DNA of 64,000 nt from an uncultured Aquimarina sp. (GCA_947498935.1 CANMMM010000018.1:1-64000), one strand, 5' to 3'; numbered from the stretch's first letter, positions 46,201 to 54,170 are shown. Numbers and translations: made by a program. The notes: generated by a model from the sequence alone, not told the origin.

Positions 46201-49200
46201 AAATCCACCAATGCTTGGTATTCCTCATCAGGCACTGTCGGTAGTACCACGCTTATCGTATCGAACCGAATCGTAGTAGCATTCAATGCCCCATTAATTT
46301 GCTGTAAGTACACATCATCTCCAGCACGCATAGAAGCCAGTAATGTTTTAGGAATGACCAAAGTCCCATCCTCATTCATCCTCACATCCCCTACATTTCT
46401 ATTTCTCAAAAACACTCTCAGTGTCGGCAGATGCGAAAAATCATTCGCTCTTCTATCATACCTCAAAATAGGAGGCAACCTATCAATCACCAAATCCTCT
46501 CCTCGATACGTTAATGAATCCAATCGAATGCGCTGAGTATGTAAACTTAGCGACACCGAAGATGCTAAAAACGCCTCTACATCAGTCAACTCATTATCAT
46601 ACACCTGCAATCTGGTTAATGCCGTCATTCCCTCAAAAGACTGTACCAAACTCCCTCGGATTTGGTTCGAAAAAGCGTCAAATTCCTTTACGTTTATCAA
46701 TCCATTCATCGCATCGGGGATACTAGTAATCTTATTTCCCGAGATCTTAATCGTCTCTAGCGCTACCATCTCTCCTATTTCTTCAAACAGTGCCCCTTCT
46801 AGATTATTAATCCCCATGTCCATCACTTTTAACTTCGTTAATTGTGCAAAAGAAGCAGGAATTGTATCCTTTATCTGACAACTATTTAGATTCAAATACT
46901 CTAAACTTTCCAAACCACTTAAATGATTCAAATCCGTGTCAGTCAAATTATGAGAACGGTGGCCATACAGGTATAATCGCTTTAAAAATTTCAGATCACT
47001 AAAAGAAGCAGGAATCGTACCTACCAACCTATTTCTATCCAAATTGATTTCAGTAACATGGCCATTTTCTAATACCACACCATACCAAGGTCCTTCATTC
47101 AGATTATTCGTCTCTACAGGCCATTTATTGACCCAATTATCCCCATTCGTCGCATTATAAAAATCTACCAATGCTTGGTATTCCTCATCAGGTATCATGG
47201 GCAATGCGATCAATACCGTAGTAAATCGAATCCTAGACGCTCGAGTCGCACTATTACTAACCTGTTCTAAAAAAACATCATCACCAGGCCGCATAGAAGC
47301 CAAATAGCTGTCAGGTATGGTCAGTTTACCTGTTTCATCCATCGTCACATCTCCCACACCTCTATTTCTTAGAAATACTCTAAATGTAGGTAAGTGCGAA
47401 AAATCATTTGCACTTCTATTGTACCTCAATATCCTAGGCAGTGAATCCAATACCACATCCGTACCCCGATACGTTAAAGAGTCTAATTGTATACGCTGAC
47501 TCTGTACATTCAGCGACACCGAAGGAGCTAAAAAAGCATCAATATCCGTCAATTCATTCCCATTCAATAGCAGTCTTTGGAGTGTCTCTATATTTTCTAA
47601 AGACGCTATCAAACTTCCATTTATACTATTATTAGCAACCTCTAATGTTTCCAAGTTCGGTAAATTACCGAGGGTTGTAGGTAGACTCGTCAGCTGATTA
47701 ATAGATACTATTAATGTTTTTAGATTCGTCAGACTATCGATCGTGGTAGGAATTCGTGTCAACTGATTACTAAACATATTCATTGTTTCCAATGCTACGA
47801 GTGTTCCCAACTCATCAGGTACTGCACCTTCTAAATTATTACTGCTTACATTCAGTTCTTTCAGGTTTTTTAAATTACTCCACGATGCAGGGATTTCTCC
47901 AGTAAGTTGGCAGTACCTTAGATCCAGATACTCTAGGCTTTCTAAACCACTCAAGTTATTTAGATTCGTAAACCTCAGATCATGCGATCGAAACCCATAC
48001 AAGCTTAATCTTTTTAAGAATTTTAAATTACTAAAAGAAGCAGGAATCGATCCTCTTAGTGTATTTCTATCTAATTCTATTCCTGTTACATGCCCATTAT
48101 CTAGTGTAATACCATGCCATGCCCCCTGATCTAAATCATTGGTTTCTATAGGCCATTTCTGAACCCAATTTGGCCCACCCGCAGCCATAAAAAAATCTAC
48201 CAATGCCGTAAACTCCTCATCTGGCACTATAGGCAGTTGTACACTAAATGTATCAAACCGAATCTCAGTACCATTCGCAGCCCCTGAATTGACTTGTCGT
48301 AAAAACAATTCATCTCCAAACCTAGCAGAAGTCAGGTAATCCTTAGGGATCGTCAGGGTATGATCTGCATTCATTGTTATATTCCCTCGACTTCTCCTCC
48401 GCAGAAAAACGCTAAACGTAGGCAGATGCGAAAAATCATTAGTACTCCTATTATATCGTACGATATTCGGCAGCGAATCTATCACCACATCCGTACCTCG
48501 ATATGTTAAGGAGTCTAATCGTATACGCTGACTCCGAATATTCAGCGAAACCGAAGAAGCTAAAAAAGCATCTACCGTCGATAACTCATTACTATTTAGT
48601 GATAGACTTCTTAATTTCGTTAGCGCTTCAAACGATTTGATCAGACTCCCGCTGATCTTATTAAAAACCGCATTGAAGGTTTCTAGATTCACCAATGTAT
48701 TGATCGTCGTGGGAATGCTCGTGATTTGATTCGATGAGATATTAATCGACTCCAATGCCACCAACTCCCCTATTTCGTCGAATAATGGGCCTTCTAGCGT
48801 ATTAATACCTACGTCTAGGATTCGTAATTTTGTTAATTTAGACAATGCCGCAGGAAGCACTCCCGTAAGTCTACAAGAGTTTAAGCGCAGTTCCTCCAAG
48901 CTCTCCAAACCACTTAAGTTACTCAGATCCGTAGTACTCAAATCATGAGATCGGTGTCCATAAAGATTCAATCGTTTTAGAAACTTTAGATTCCCAAAAG
49001 AAGCAGGAATCGCTCCTATCAATCTATTTCTAGAAAGCGTAATCGCAGTAATATGTCCATCCTCCGACTCCACCCCATGCCAGTTGCCCAGATGTATATC
49101 ATTGATAGAAATATCCCACTTGGTATTCCAATTATCGCCATTAACTGCATTGTAGAAATCAATCAGTGCCTGATACTCTACAGTACTCACGGGAGTGGTA

Positions 49201-49271
49201 TTTGTAGCCTGTGACCAACTTATAGCGCTGTATAAGAATAGCACTATAAGCCATCTAAAAAGTGTACTCAT
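43251..49271 (-). CDS. Giant T9SS-exported LRR protein with dockerin-like and cohesin-like domains
   Basis: 2006 residues with a signal peptide (cleaved near SWSQA). Six modules each start with a helix like EYQALVDFYNAxNGDNW (about residues 30, 350, 690, 1015, 1265, 1540), followed by leucine-rich repeats of the LTGxIPAS type and, in the first three, a beta insert ending DSLTYRGTDVV...FSHLPTFxVFLR. Residues about 1720-1780 are dockerin-like: GDANLDSLTNILDIQTTI and ADMNEDTAVNILDVTAQV, two calcium-loop plus helix motifs. A cohesin-like segment (about 1800-1900) and a T9SS type A sorting domain (VYPNPFRETATITF ... LASGTYFYRIRL) complete it. Probably a surface adhesin or carbohydrate/protein binder. 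Confidence 0.87.
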   Translation of the reverse strand: MSTLFRWLIVLFLYSAISWSQATNTTPVSTVEYQALIDFYNAVNGDNWNTKWDISINDIHLGNWHGVESEDGHITAITLSRNRLIGAIPASFGNLKFLKRLNLYGHRSHDLSTTDLSNLSGLESLEELRLNSCRLTGVLPAALSKLTKLRILDVGINTLEGPLFDEIGELVALESINISSNQITSIPTTINTLVNLETFNAVFNKISGSLIKSFEALTKLRSLSLNSNELSTVDAFLASSVSLNIRSQRIRLDSLTYRGTDVVIDSLPNIVRYNRSTNDFSHLPTFSVFLRRRSRGNITMNADHTLTIPKDYLTSARFGDELFLRQVNSGAANGTEIRFDTFSVQLPIVPDEEFTALVDFFMAAGGPNWVQKWPIETNDLDQGAWHGITLDNGHVTGIELDRNTLRGSIPASFSNLKFLKRLSLYGFRSHDLRFTNLNNLSGLESLEYLDLRYCQLTGEIPASWSNLKNLKELNVSSNNLEGAVPDELGTLVALETMNMFSNQLTRIPTTIDSLTNLKTLIVSINQLTSLPTTLGNLPNLETLEVANNSINGSLIASLENIETLQRLLLNGNELTDIDAFLAPSVSLNVQSQRIQLDSLTYRGTDVVLDSLPRILRYNRSANDFSHLPTFRVFLRNRGVGDVTMDETGKLTIPDSYLASMRPGDDVFLEQVSNSATRASRIRFTTVLIALPMIPDEEYQALVDFYNATNGDNWVNKWPVETNNLNEGPWYGVVLENGHVTEINLDRNRLVGTIPASFSDLKFLKRLYLYGHRSHNLTDTDLNHLSGLESLEYLNLNSCQIKDTIPASFAQLTKLKVMDMGINNLEGALFEEIGEMVALETIKISGNKITSIPDAMNGLINVKEFDAFSNQIRGSLVQSFEGMTALTRLQVYDNELTDVEAFLASSVSLSLHTQRIRLDSLTYRGEDLVIDRLPPILRYDRRANDFSHLPTLRVFLRNRNVGDVRMNEDGTLVIPKTLLASMRAGDDVYLQQINGALNATTIRFDTISVVLPTVPDEEYQALVDFYTEMNGDNWINKWPVETNNLNEGAWYGVSLEDGHVTTIILDRNRVNGAIPASFGDLKFLRQLHLYGHRSHDLSTTNLEHLSALESLASLDLRYCKLTGVIPASWDKLLNLKTVRLDNNEIEDVATAINALKPDVLNLQSQNISFESIEVGADKIFIDLPAYMTLQLSEGNITFDAKNEFRLYVNEVHERTAFSNNGQLIFSNLSQLNIEESDRVRVFQVNGIASSSNLNYNAVSFGRPLVDEEFEILRRIYETTGGENWTSQWDITENNVNKVSWYGVSVQDGHVVGLSLFNNQLSGTIPEEIVGLTALKTLNVSDNNLTGTIPVALDTMTSLEVFDINSNQIGGAIPASISNLENLKKFAIANNQFSGTIPAALSDFVALEHLDISGNGFDKIDKKLYYDPSTTYIDLRNQQISYDTILTLNDTVLEVELSDIVTYDLVTNTFEGRNTFSLLVNNLTHDTTMINEAGEIVFSNVRINEIPSDATIVVRQTSGSFFNTEFTFAGIDDKSNVPLVAQEYTALRSVYTALNGDSWTTPWDITANNVHEGGWHGVTIYDGHVVGIDLSANNVTGTIPAIVADFPQLAELDLSSNAITSVAAVLPTTIDIKIDRQLTELGDLVLSREALIQDDSVNRYDHAQQRFINQTYQVTIGDFSRTINVPEEGIRLTDLMTHWRVPKGEKIRLRQQTGNAINSSLNYDFTFVAGDANLDSLTNILDIQTTINHILRNPTRFFNFYAADMNEDTAVNILDVTAQVNAIQSGGINRQPQRLLAKRSTRETAAQLRLVDQTLLLDTNGHEVTSFEIILEGVTTASLTELVSDIGFSTYVKEYNNQLSLVAFSLGEGLSGSIPIATFDSTDEIPSIKDALLSNKQAEAVPYEIINAVLGVPDHEAEELGLHTVYPNPFRETATITFVSDRQYTEVLLRMYNLAGQEVVAYPLQQVVSGVNTFQFKRGDLASGTYFYRIRLKRVKHTTSLKGKITIK

Positions 49272-49532
49272 AATTTGTGTGATTTTGGTTGGTTACGTTT
49301 ATTAGTAATGTTTATATGGGACACCTTTTAACAGCCATCCCTAGCGTCTTCTTTATGATGAATAAACGAAAATGCACATAGCACGAACCCCATGCAGCCA
49401 CGCATGATCTAGCATCTGGCAATATACATTTATGTATAAATCATTTTATAATAGCCCCTTACGCAACAAAAGTAACAAAATACAGCACAGTAACATACGG
49501 GAAAACACCCCTTTTTTAGGTAGGGTAATTCT

Positions 49533-49633
49533 GGGCGTTCCCTCCGATTCAGATCGGAGGTCGGGCTATCCGCTACAATTCCTCGCCCCTCCTAAGGTCG
49601 GTGCTGTGGGATTTCCACTCCTATCCCTAACGC
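49533..49633 (-). repeat. Family A palindromic element, subtype A2, inverted
   Basis: From GGGCGTTCCCTCCGAT to CTATCCCTAACGC. It has an extra perfect hairpin CCTCCGAT-TCAG-ATCGGAGG in the arm where other copies have only CCCTTGTGGG-like short stems. The remaining gap 49272-49757 is AT-rich and shows no supportable gene; a short frame across the element is a by-product of the palindrome. Confidence 0.85.
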
Positions 49634-49757
49634 GAAAAATCAGTAAAAAATAAATACATCATGTTTAATGATATGTAATTGAGAGGTACAACAGTTGTGG
49701 ATGATTTCAGCACTTATTAGCTATATTTTATGCACCGCGCTGCTTTTTCGTACTTTT

Positions 49758-50567
49758 TCAACTATCTTTTAATATTGTAGTTACATATTCAAAACGATGT
49801 TCGTAATTTCCATCAGAATCTTTATAAGTCAAATAGCATAAAGGCACATGAATATCTTTAATGTTATTCTCATATTTTTTAAACACTTTTTCAAGTAGTT
49901 CTATTTGCTCTACTGTTTTTGTCCAAATAACAGGTTGTATTGTCAAGTCATAAGATGGATTATGGAAAAATGTCTTTTTATGCTTTTCTCTAAATTTACA
50001 ACTAAGAAAATATTCTATTTCGTCTGTCGATGTAAAATTTCTATTTTGGATATGGATATTTACTATTTCTACTAAGAATTTTAGTCCGTCATTTTTTCTT
50101 TTTAGAAACAGATCAGCTCTAACATTATTATGCGAATAAATTTTTTCTTCAATATTTAACAATTCAAAATTCCCATTTGATTTATAAGCATTTAAAGTAG
50201 CTATCTCTCCAATAAAATTTAAGTATTTATAGTCAAAATTTGTCAATAAACATTTAACCATCTTATGAGTGAATTCTAGTTCTTTTTTTGTTAACCTATA
50301 AAATAGTTGTTTGAATGTAGAATTATAAAAGTCAAACATCCCAAACGATTTTTCATTTTTAAGAATAAATTGAACAATTAGTGAAAAAATATTTACATCT
50401 ATTAATTCACCATTTTTATAATTATCTTTTCTAAATTCTTGATGTTTTTTAAGGTTCTTGTTAATCTTTGTCCAAGAGATTTCTTTTCCATTTAATAACT
50501 TTATCAAATACGGCATTTGAGTTTCTAATATAGCTTTTACGTCATATTTTATATCTGGTCTAATCAT
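49758..50567 (-). CDS. Hypothetical protein, possible nuclease-like fold
   Basis: 269 residues, Lys/Asn/Phe-rich, no signal peptide. The middle (residues about 115-185) has FIGEIATLNAYKSNGNFELL ... VRADLFLKRKNDGLKFLVEI, an E...D...(x)EI spacing reminiscent of PD-(D/E)xK folds, but the final Lys is not evident. No family recognised. It is an orphan in an accessory stretch between giant surface genes and small cassettes, monocistronic. Confidence 0.5.
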   Translation of the reverse strand: MIRPDIKYDVKAILETQMPYLIKLLNGKEISWTKINKNLKKHQEFRKDNYKNGELIDVNIFSLIVQFILKNEKSFGMFDFYNSTFKQLFYRLTKKELEFTHKMVKCLLTNFDYKYLNFIGEIATLNAYKSNGNFELLNIEEKIYSHNNVRADLFLKRKNDGLKFLVEIVNIHIQNRNFTSTDEIEYFLSCKFREKHKKTFFHNPSYDLTIQPVIWTKTVEQIELLEKVFKKYENNIKDIHVPLCYLTYKDSDGNYEHRFEYVTTILKDS

Positions 50568-50613
50568 CTTGTTTTAGAAGGATAGTGGGTATGAAACATG
50601 ACAATCCGAAAAC

Positions 50614-50751
50614 TTAGTTATTGTACATGGCTGCATAACTTTTTATTTCGATAAATGCATTTTCGAATTCTAATGAGTCAATAATTGGTTTTTCGATACT
50701 AACTTTTTCAGTTGTTTTTTCCAGAATGAAAAGTACCAAGTCGAAGAAGTA
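50614..50751 (-). pseudogene. Coding-like remnant
   Basis: A frame with no start codon reads YFFDLVLFILEKTTEKVS... and ends in ENAFIEIKSYAAMYNN before a stop at 50614-50616; an in-frame stop at 50752-50754 bounds it upstream. Its residue composition looks protein-like, so it may be the 3' end of a decayed gene. Weak. Confidence 0.3.
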
Positions 50752-50760
50752 CTAAATTTA

Positions 50761-51126
50761 TTAGGTAGTCCATTTCTCGAATAACTTCCTAAAGGTTATA
50801 ATTAAATGGTAAGGTGCTGGAATAATCATTAAAACAGCTAATATTTTGTAATACCACTCAAAATCTAAAACTAAAATACTCCCCCAAAATATTGTATACA
50901 ATATCATCATTATTACACTTAAATACTTAACTAACCATAATTTAACAGAAATAACAGGCGATAGTATCAGAAAAAGAGATAATACAAAAAGAGCTATTGC
51001 GAAATGAGTAGTGTCACCCAAATCGATTATATTCAAGAAAATATCGGAGATTAGAAAAAGAGAAACGTTGAAGGCGATAAATAGCGCCCAAGTAATATAG
51101 TTTTCTTTTTTATTCTGAACACTCAT
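50761..51126 (-). CDS. Small four-helix membrane protein
   Basis: 121 residues with four hydrophobic segments (about 12-32, 40-60, 66-86, 90-110) and short charged loops; ends in FRKLFEKWTT. No family recognised. It is flanked by a gene remnant at its 3' side and a family C repeat 38 bases upstream of its start, as is the 52755 gene, so both may be carried on similar modules. Confidence 0.5.
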   Translation of the reverse strand: MSVQNKKENYITWALFIAFNVSLFLISDIFLNIIDLGDTTHFAIALFVLSLFLILSPVISVKLWLVKYLSVIMMILYTIFWGSILVLDFEWYYKILAVLMIIPAPYHLIITFRKLFEKWTT

Positions 51127-51164
51127 TTTTATTAATGAAACTTTGGTGAGTTTTTTAAATAGTT

Positions 51165-51299
51165 GGTAACAGTTATATATATGTAATAAAGGTAGCTATA
51201 TTTCCCTTACCTATTCAGTTATCCAAAGCATTTTTAATTCTTTGTAATGCATTCGTTTACTAGCGATCGTCTATGACAGGTGTCGTTACAGCTAATCAG
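51165..51299 (+). repeat. Family C 135-base repeat, copy 1
   Basis: Begins GGTAACAGTTATATATATGT and ends ACAGCTAATCAG. It matches 53425-53559 over its whole length with scattered substitutions; conserved landmarks are TAATAAAGGTAGCTATATTT and TTATCCAAAGCATTTTTAATT. Both copies have the same length and orientation. Confidence 0.85.
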
Positions 51300-51401
51300 C
51301 GCATAAAGAACTGTATAGATTTTTTTGCCCCTCTATATGTTCCCCTGTTTAGTGGTATGTATGGTTTTTTTAAGGTTCTACATTCCTTACAGGGCGTCCT
51401 T

Positions 51402-51527
51402 GTGCCGTTGATCGATACAGAACCTCTGCGGGAAGCATATACCATGCCATTGGTCGATGCAGAACCTCCGCGGGAGACATACACCATGCCGTTGATCGAT
51501 GCAGAACCTCCGCGGGAAGCAGCTACT
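51402..51527. repeat. Three tandem 42-base repeats
   Basis: Three consecutive units of 42 bases with the core TGCCGTTGATCGATGCAGA and ACCTCCGCGGGAAGCA. Because 42 is a multiple of three, frames stay open on both strands: plus 51273-51539 repeats MPLIDAEPPREAYT, minus 51562-51296 repeats SRGGSASINGMVYV. Neither frame has a recognised family or clear start signal, so I do not call a gene. It is G+C-richer than its surroundings. Confidence 0.85.
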
Positions 51528-51851
51528 ACAAATTTGTAATCCGATTTTATAAAGTGGTACAAATCAAAACGAATTACTTGGATAATAGGGATTTCGATAA
51601 CACGGAAATGTGTTCCGTGTATAACGTATGGATGGCAGCTCTCTTATTTCGGGGTACAAAGCCTCTTCTGCAAATTTGCAACTTATACTCACTAAGCAAC
51701 TGTTACAGCTGATCGCTAAGCGGTAATATATTCTACAAAAAGAAACCAGTTATAGCACTGTAATTAATTCTTATCATTCAGTGAGTATTTGCTTACTCTT
51801 ATGGAAGTCCGAGTTACAAACTCGAACTAGCGCATATGATAACCTAGCGGG
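51528..51851. other. Non-coding stretch with several small palindromes
   Basis: No supportable gene. It contains CACGGAAATGTGTTCCGTG, GCAAATTTGC and CGAGTTACAAACTCG hairpins and looks like decayed mobile or repeat DNA. It leads up to the GTTAGC at 51852-51857 beside the stop codon of the next gene. Confidence 0.5.
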
Positions 51852-51863
51852 GTTAGCGGTATG

Positions 51864-52544
51864 TTATTCTTTAAGGTTTTTATTAATCCAATCATAACTA
51901 GAGTTAAAAATAATCACCTTTAATTTATCGTCTTCAAATTTGAAAATTGTTTCAGCTTCTCCTAATTCATCCTCACTTATTGAAAACTGTTTTACTTCAT
52001 TTAATACCTCTGTTGGGTTAAAAAATTGTTGTAAAAACTTTATTTTACTCAATCCAATTTCAGCCCTTTTATCATCTAAATCTTTTTCGTCAAGTATTTC
52101 ACCATAAACTAAATTCATTCTGTCAACTTTCGGGTGATTGTTATAGTACTCCTTGAAAAATGATTTTTTAGATTTATACACAAATACAGTATCTATGTTA
52201 CCCTCAGGGTTATAAATTTCGATGTCTTTTTCAAAGTTAGAACGAATTATTGATTCTGAGAGATCAATTATTTCGTCATAACAACACATACTCAAAGCTC
52301 CATCGGAAAAAGAAGCTATATAATCATTGATATCAGATGATAAAATTTCATCGAGATTTAGCCTATCGTCAGAGATTATAATGCTTTCTTTTTTAGTATC
52401 AGAAACATAAGTGTTTTGCTCAATGTTTTCCACTTCACTTTGTGATTCAGACTCATTTATTTTATTAGATTCAGTTTTCTTTTTATCTATCTTACAGGAA
52501 CTTAAATTCAGTATAATTAATAATAGAATAGAGAAGTATTTCAT
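51864..52544 (-). CDS. Hypothetical lipoprotein
   Basis: 226 residues with a type II signal peptide (MKYFSILLLIILNLSSC, Cys17), a Lys/Ser/Glu-rich linker and a mostly helical mature domain with two cysteines (MCCYDE near residue 93). The repeated pairs KSFFKEYY and LKVIIFNSSYDWINKN show a folded C terminus. No family recognised. A GTTAGC lies 6 bases beyond its stop and a GCTAAC 19 bases before its start, so it sits in a GTTAGC/GCTAAC-bounded module. Confidence 0.6.
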   Translation of the reverse strand: MKYFSILLLIILNLSSCKIDKKKTESNKINESESQSEVENIEQNTYVSDTKKESIIISDDRLNLDEILSSDINDYIASFSDGALSMCCYDEIIDLSESIIRSNFEKDIEIYNPEGNIDTVFVYKSKKSFFKEYYNNHPKVDRMNLVYGEILDEKDLDDKRAEIGLSKIKFLQQFFNPTEVLNEVKQFSISEDELGEAETIFKFEDDKLKVIIFNSSYDWINKNLKE

Positions 52545-52563
52545 TTTGAGTTTTGTAATTACC

Positions 52564-52759
52564 GCTAACGCCTCATATATGAATGGTACACGCTGATGGG
52601 CTTTGTCTATTGCAGCTAGTACAAGTCAATTTTCTGAGAATTGAATCTAATTTTTGTTTTTGAATCAGAGTCAATTTCGAAGAAATTGGCGACTATATAA
52701 ATATACGAAACCCTTGAATCTAATCAACTACCTCGCATGATTTTATACATATTGTTAGC
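52564..52759. other. attC-like spacer bounded by GCTAAC and GTTAGC
   Basis: The stretch begins GCTAACGCCTCATATATG and ends CATGATTTTATACATATTGTTAGC, inverted ends with partial further pairing, and has an inner imperfect palindrome (CAATTTTCTGAGAATTG). The right GTTAGC contains the stop codon of the 52755 gene. The layout is that of a recombination site between gene cassettes, but no integrase is in the window. Confidence 0.4.
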
Positions 52760-53399
52760 TGACGTTTTTTTCTATTTTTGGGTATTTGATGTTTATTTCT
52801 TTTGCTAGTTTTATTATGTAATTAGGGATTTCTTCTAAATAAATATTCACTTTATCAACTAAAGTTTTTCTGTCGAATTTTCTGGATGATTTTAAATTTA
52901 ATGTCTTACTTAAACTGTACTCCTGAATGTATGAATGTTTCAAATCATTACATATATTTCGTAGTTGAATAATACTTTGATATCCGTCAATTTTAGAAAT
53001 GTAAATACCATTTTTTTTGAAACCTTTTTTGAAATCATCAAACTTTGGACTGTTCAGTAGATCAATTTGAACTTCGTTGTCTATATGTGCCAGAAATTCA
53101 TGATGATAAATCTCTACGATTCTGTTTAATTCATAAATAGTATATTCAACTGCTTTTAAATAAATATGATATTCATACTTCTTAGATTCATTATCATTTG
53201 TCCCATATCTGTCAAAAAATTTTTTCTTTTGTATTTGAAAAGTTCTTTCACCTTTTTGAGCAACTCTGACGAATTCAATCAGTTTACGAACCTTTGAGTT
53301 TAGTTTTAATGAGATTAGTCCAATATTTAGTGCTGAGCGAATTATTTCAGTTTCCCCATTTTCATCATATCGGGTTATACTTCCTTTAGGTAGTTTCAT
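52755..53399 (-). CDS. Hypothetical helical protein, possibly HEPN-like
   Basis: 214 residues, no signal peptide, strongly helical and basic. The stretch QSIIQLRNICNDLKHSYIQE (residues about 143-162) resembles the R-N...K-H-S segment of HEPN and Abi-like proteins, although the spacing of Arg and His is not the canonical one. No family is certain. It lies within a module bounded by GTTAGC (overlapping its stop) and GCTAAC, with a family C repeat starting 26 bases upstream of its start. Confidence 0.5.
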   Translation of the reverse strand: MKLPKGSITRYDENGETEIIRSALNIGLISLKLNSKVRKLIEFVRVAQKGERTFQIQKKKFFDRYGTNDNESKKYEYHIYLKAVEYTIYELNRIVEIYHHEFLAHIDNEVQIDLLNSPKFDDFKKGFKKNGIYISKIDGYQSIIQLRNICNDLKHSYIQEYSLSKTLNLKSSRKFDRKTLVDKVNIYLEEIPNYIIKLAKEINIKYPKIEKNVS

Positions 53400-53424
53400 T
53401 ATTTTAGTTTACTCTTAAATGTGT

Positions 53425-53559
53425 GCTAACAATTATATATACGTAATAAAGGTAGCTATATTTCTAGTATCCGTTTAATTATCCAAAGCATTTTTAATTG
53501 TTTGTAATGCATCTGCTTGCTAGCGATTGTCTACGATGGCTATCGCAACAGCTAATCAG
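53425..53559 (+). repeat. Family C 135-base repeat, copy 2
   Basis: Begins GCTAACAATTATATATACGT and ends ACAGCTAATCAG. A partner of 51165-51299. It follows the start of the 52755 gene and precedes a family A element by 18 bases. Confidence 0.85.
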
Positions 53560-53577
53560 TAAATAAGGGATTGAAAT

Positions 53578-53744
53578 ATCTAGTTTTGTTATGACTATTT
53601 TTTAAAAACTGAAATCCCTACCCTTGTATCATTACTGTTCTAAAAATCATTTGCCCGCGTTAGGGATAGGAGCGGCATCCTTTTGGTAGCACCTTAGTGC
53701 TACCAAAAGATACAGCGGATAGCCCGACCCCTGTGGTAACGCCC
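53578..53744 (+). repeat. Family A element (A1) with a 79-base leader
   Basis: Leader 53578-53656 matches 34561-34639; the core 53657-53744 starts GCGTTAGGGATAGGAGCGG. Its internal hairpin CTTTTGGTAGCAC with GTGCTACCAAAAG has 13 pairs, a sequence unlike the other A1 copies but fully paired. It ends three bases from the stop codon of the VOC gene. Confidence 0.85.
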
Positions 53745-53747
53745 TAG

Positions 53748-54122
53748 TTATGTAAGCTGTTTTTCAAAAGTTTCTGAATCCTTAAAGGCACAAAGATTAC
53801 CGTCTGGATCAAAAAACTTAGCTACTGTACCCCAAGAATGTTCTTGATAATCTACTTGTATACCTTTATCGGTCAGTTTTTGAGCTATTTTTTTTACATC
53901 TTGTACATTCATACGCAAACAAGTTTTAATCCGATCTTGCTCAGTATGCACTCCGTTAAACGTATCATCCACTTCTACCATTAAATATGCCTCGCCAAAC
54001 TCAAAACATGTTAAACTATCCGTAGTGAATAGTACGCTGAGTCCTATGCTATTTTGGTAAAATTCTACACACGCTTTATACTTAATCGTATACAATATAA
54101 TTCCTGTTCTATCTAATTTCAT
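53748..54122 (-). CDS. VOC/glyoxalase-family protein
   Basis: 124 residues with the two beta-alpha-beta-beta-beta modules of the vicinal oxygen chelate fold: ACVEFYQNSIGLSVLF, AYLMVEVDD and, in the second half, FFDPDGNLCAFKD. Such small proteins are metal-dependent lyases, dioxygenases or binders such as bleomycin resistance proteins; the substrate cannot be told. Monocistronic, with a family A element at its 3' side. Confidence 0.85.
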   Translation of the reverse strand: MKLDRTGIILYTIKYKACVEFYQNSIGLSVLFTTDSLTCFEFGEAYLMVEVDDTFNGVHTEQDRIKTCLRMNVQDVKKIAQKLTDKGIQVDYQEHSWGTVAKFFDPDGNLCAFKDSETFEKQLT

Positions 54123-54170
54123 GTGTATTGTTTTTTAGTCAAAATGTGTTGATGCTTAGAGGACAGTTGG

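Noticed and set aside
49432..49653. Plus-strand frame of 73 codons beside the LRR gene
   Set aside because: It spans the inverted family A copy; the residues from about 35 onward are a translation of the repeat.
51402..51527. CRISPR array
   Set aside because: The three units are contiguous with no unique spacers, and no cas gene is near.
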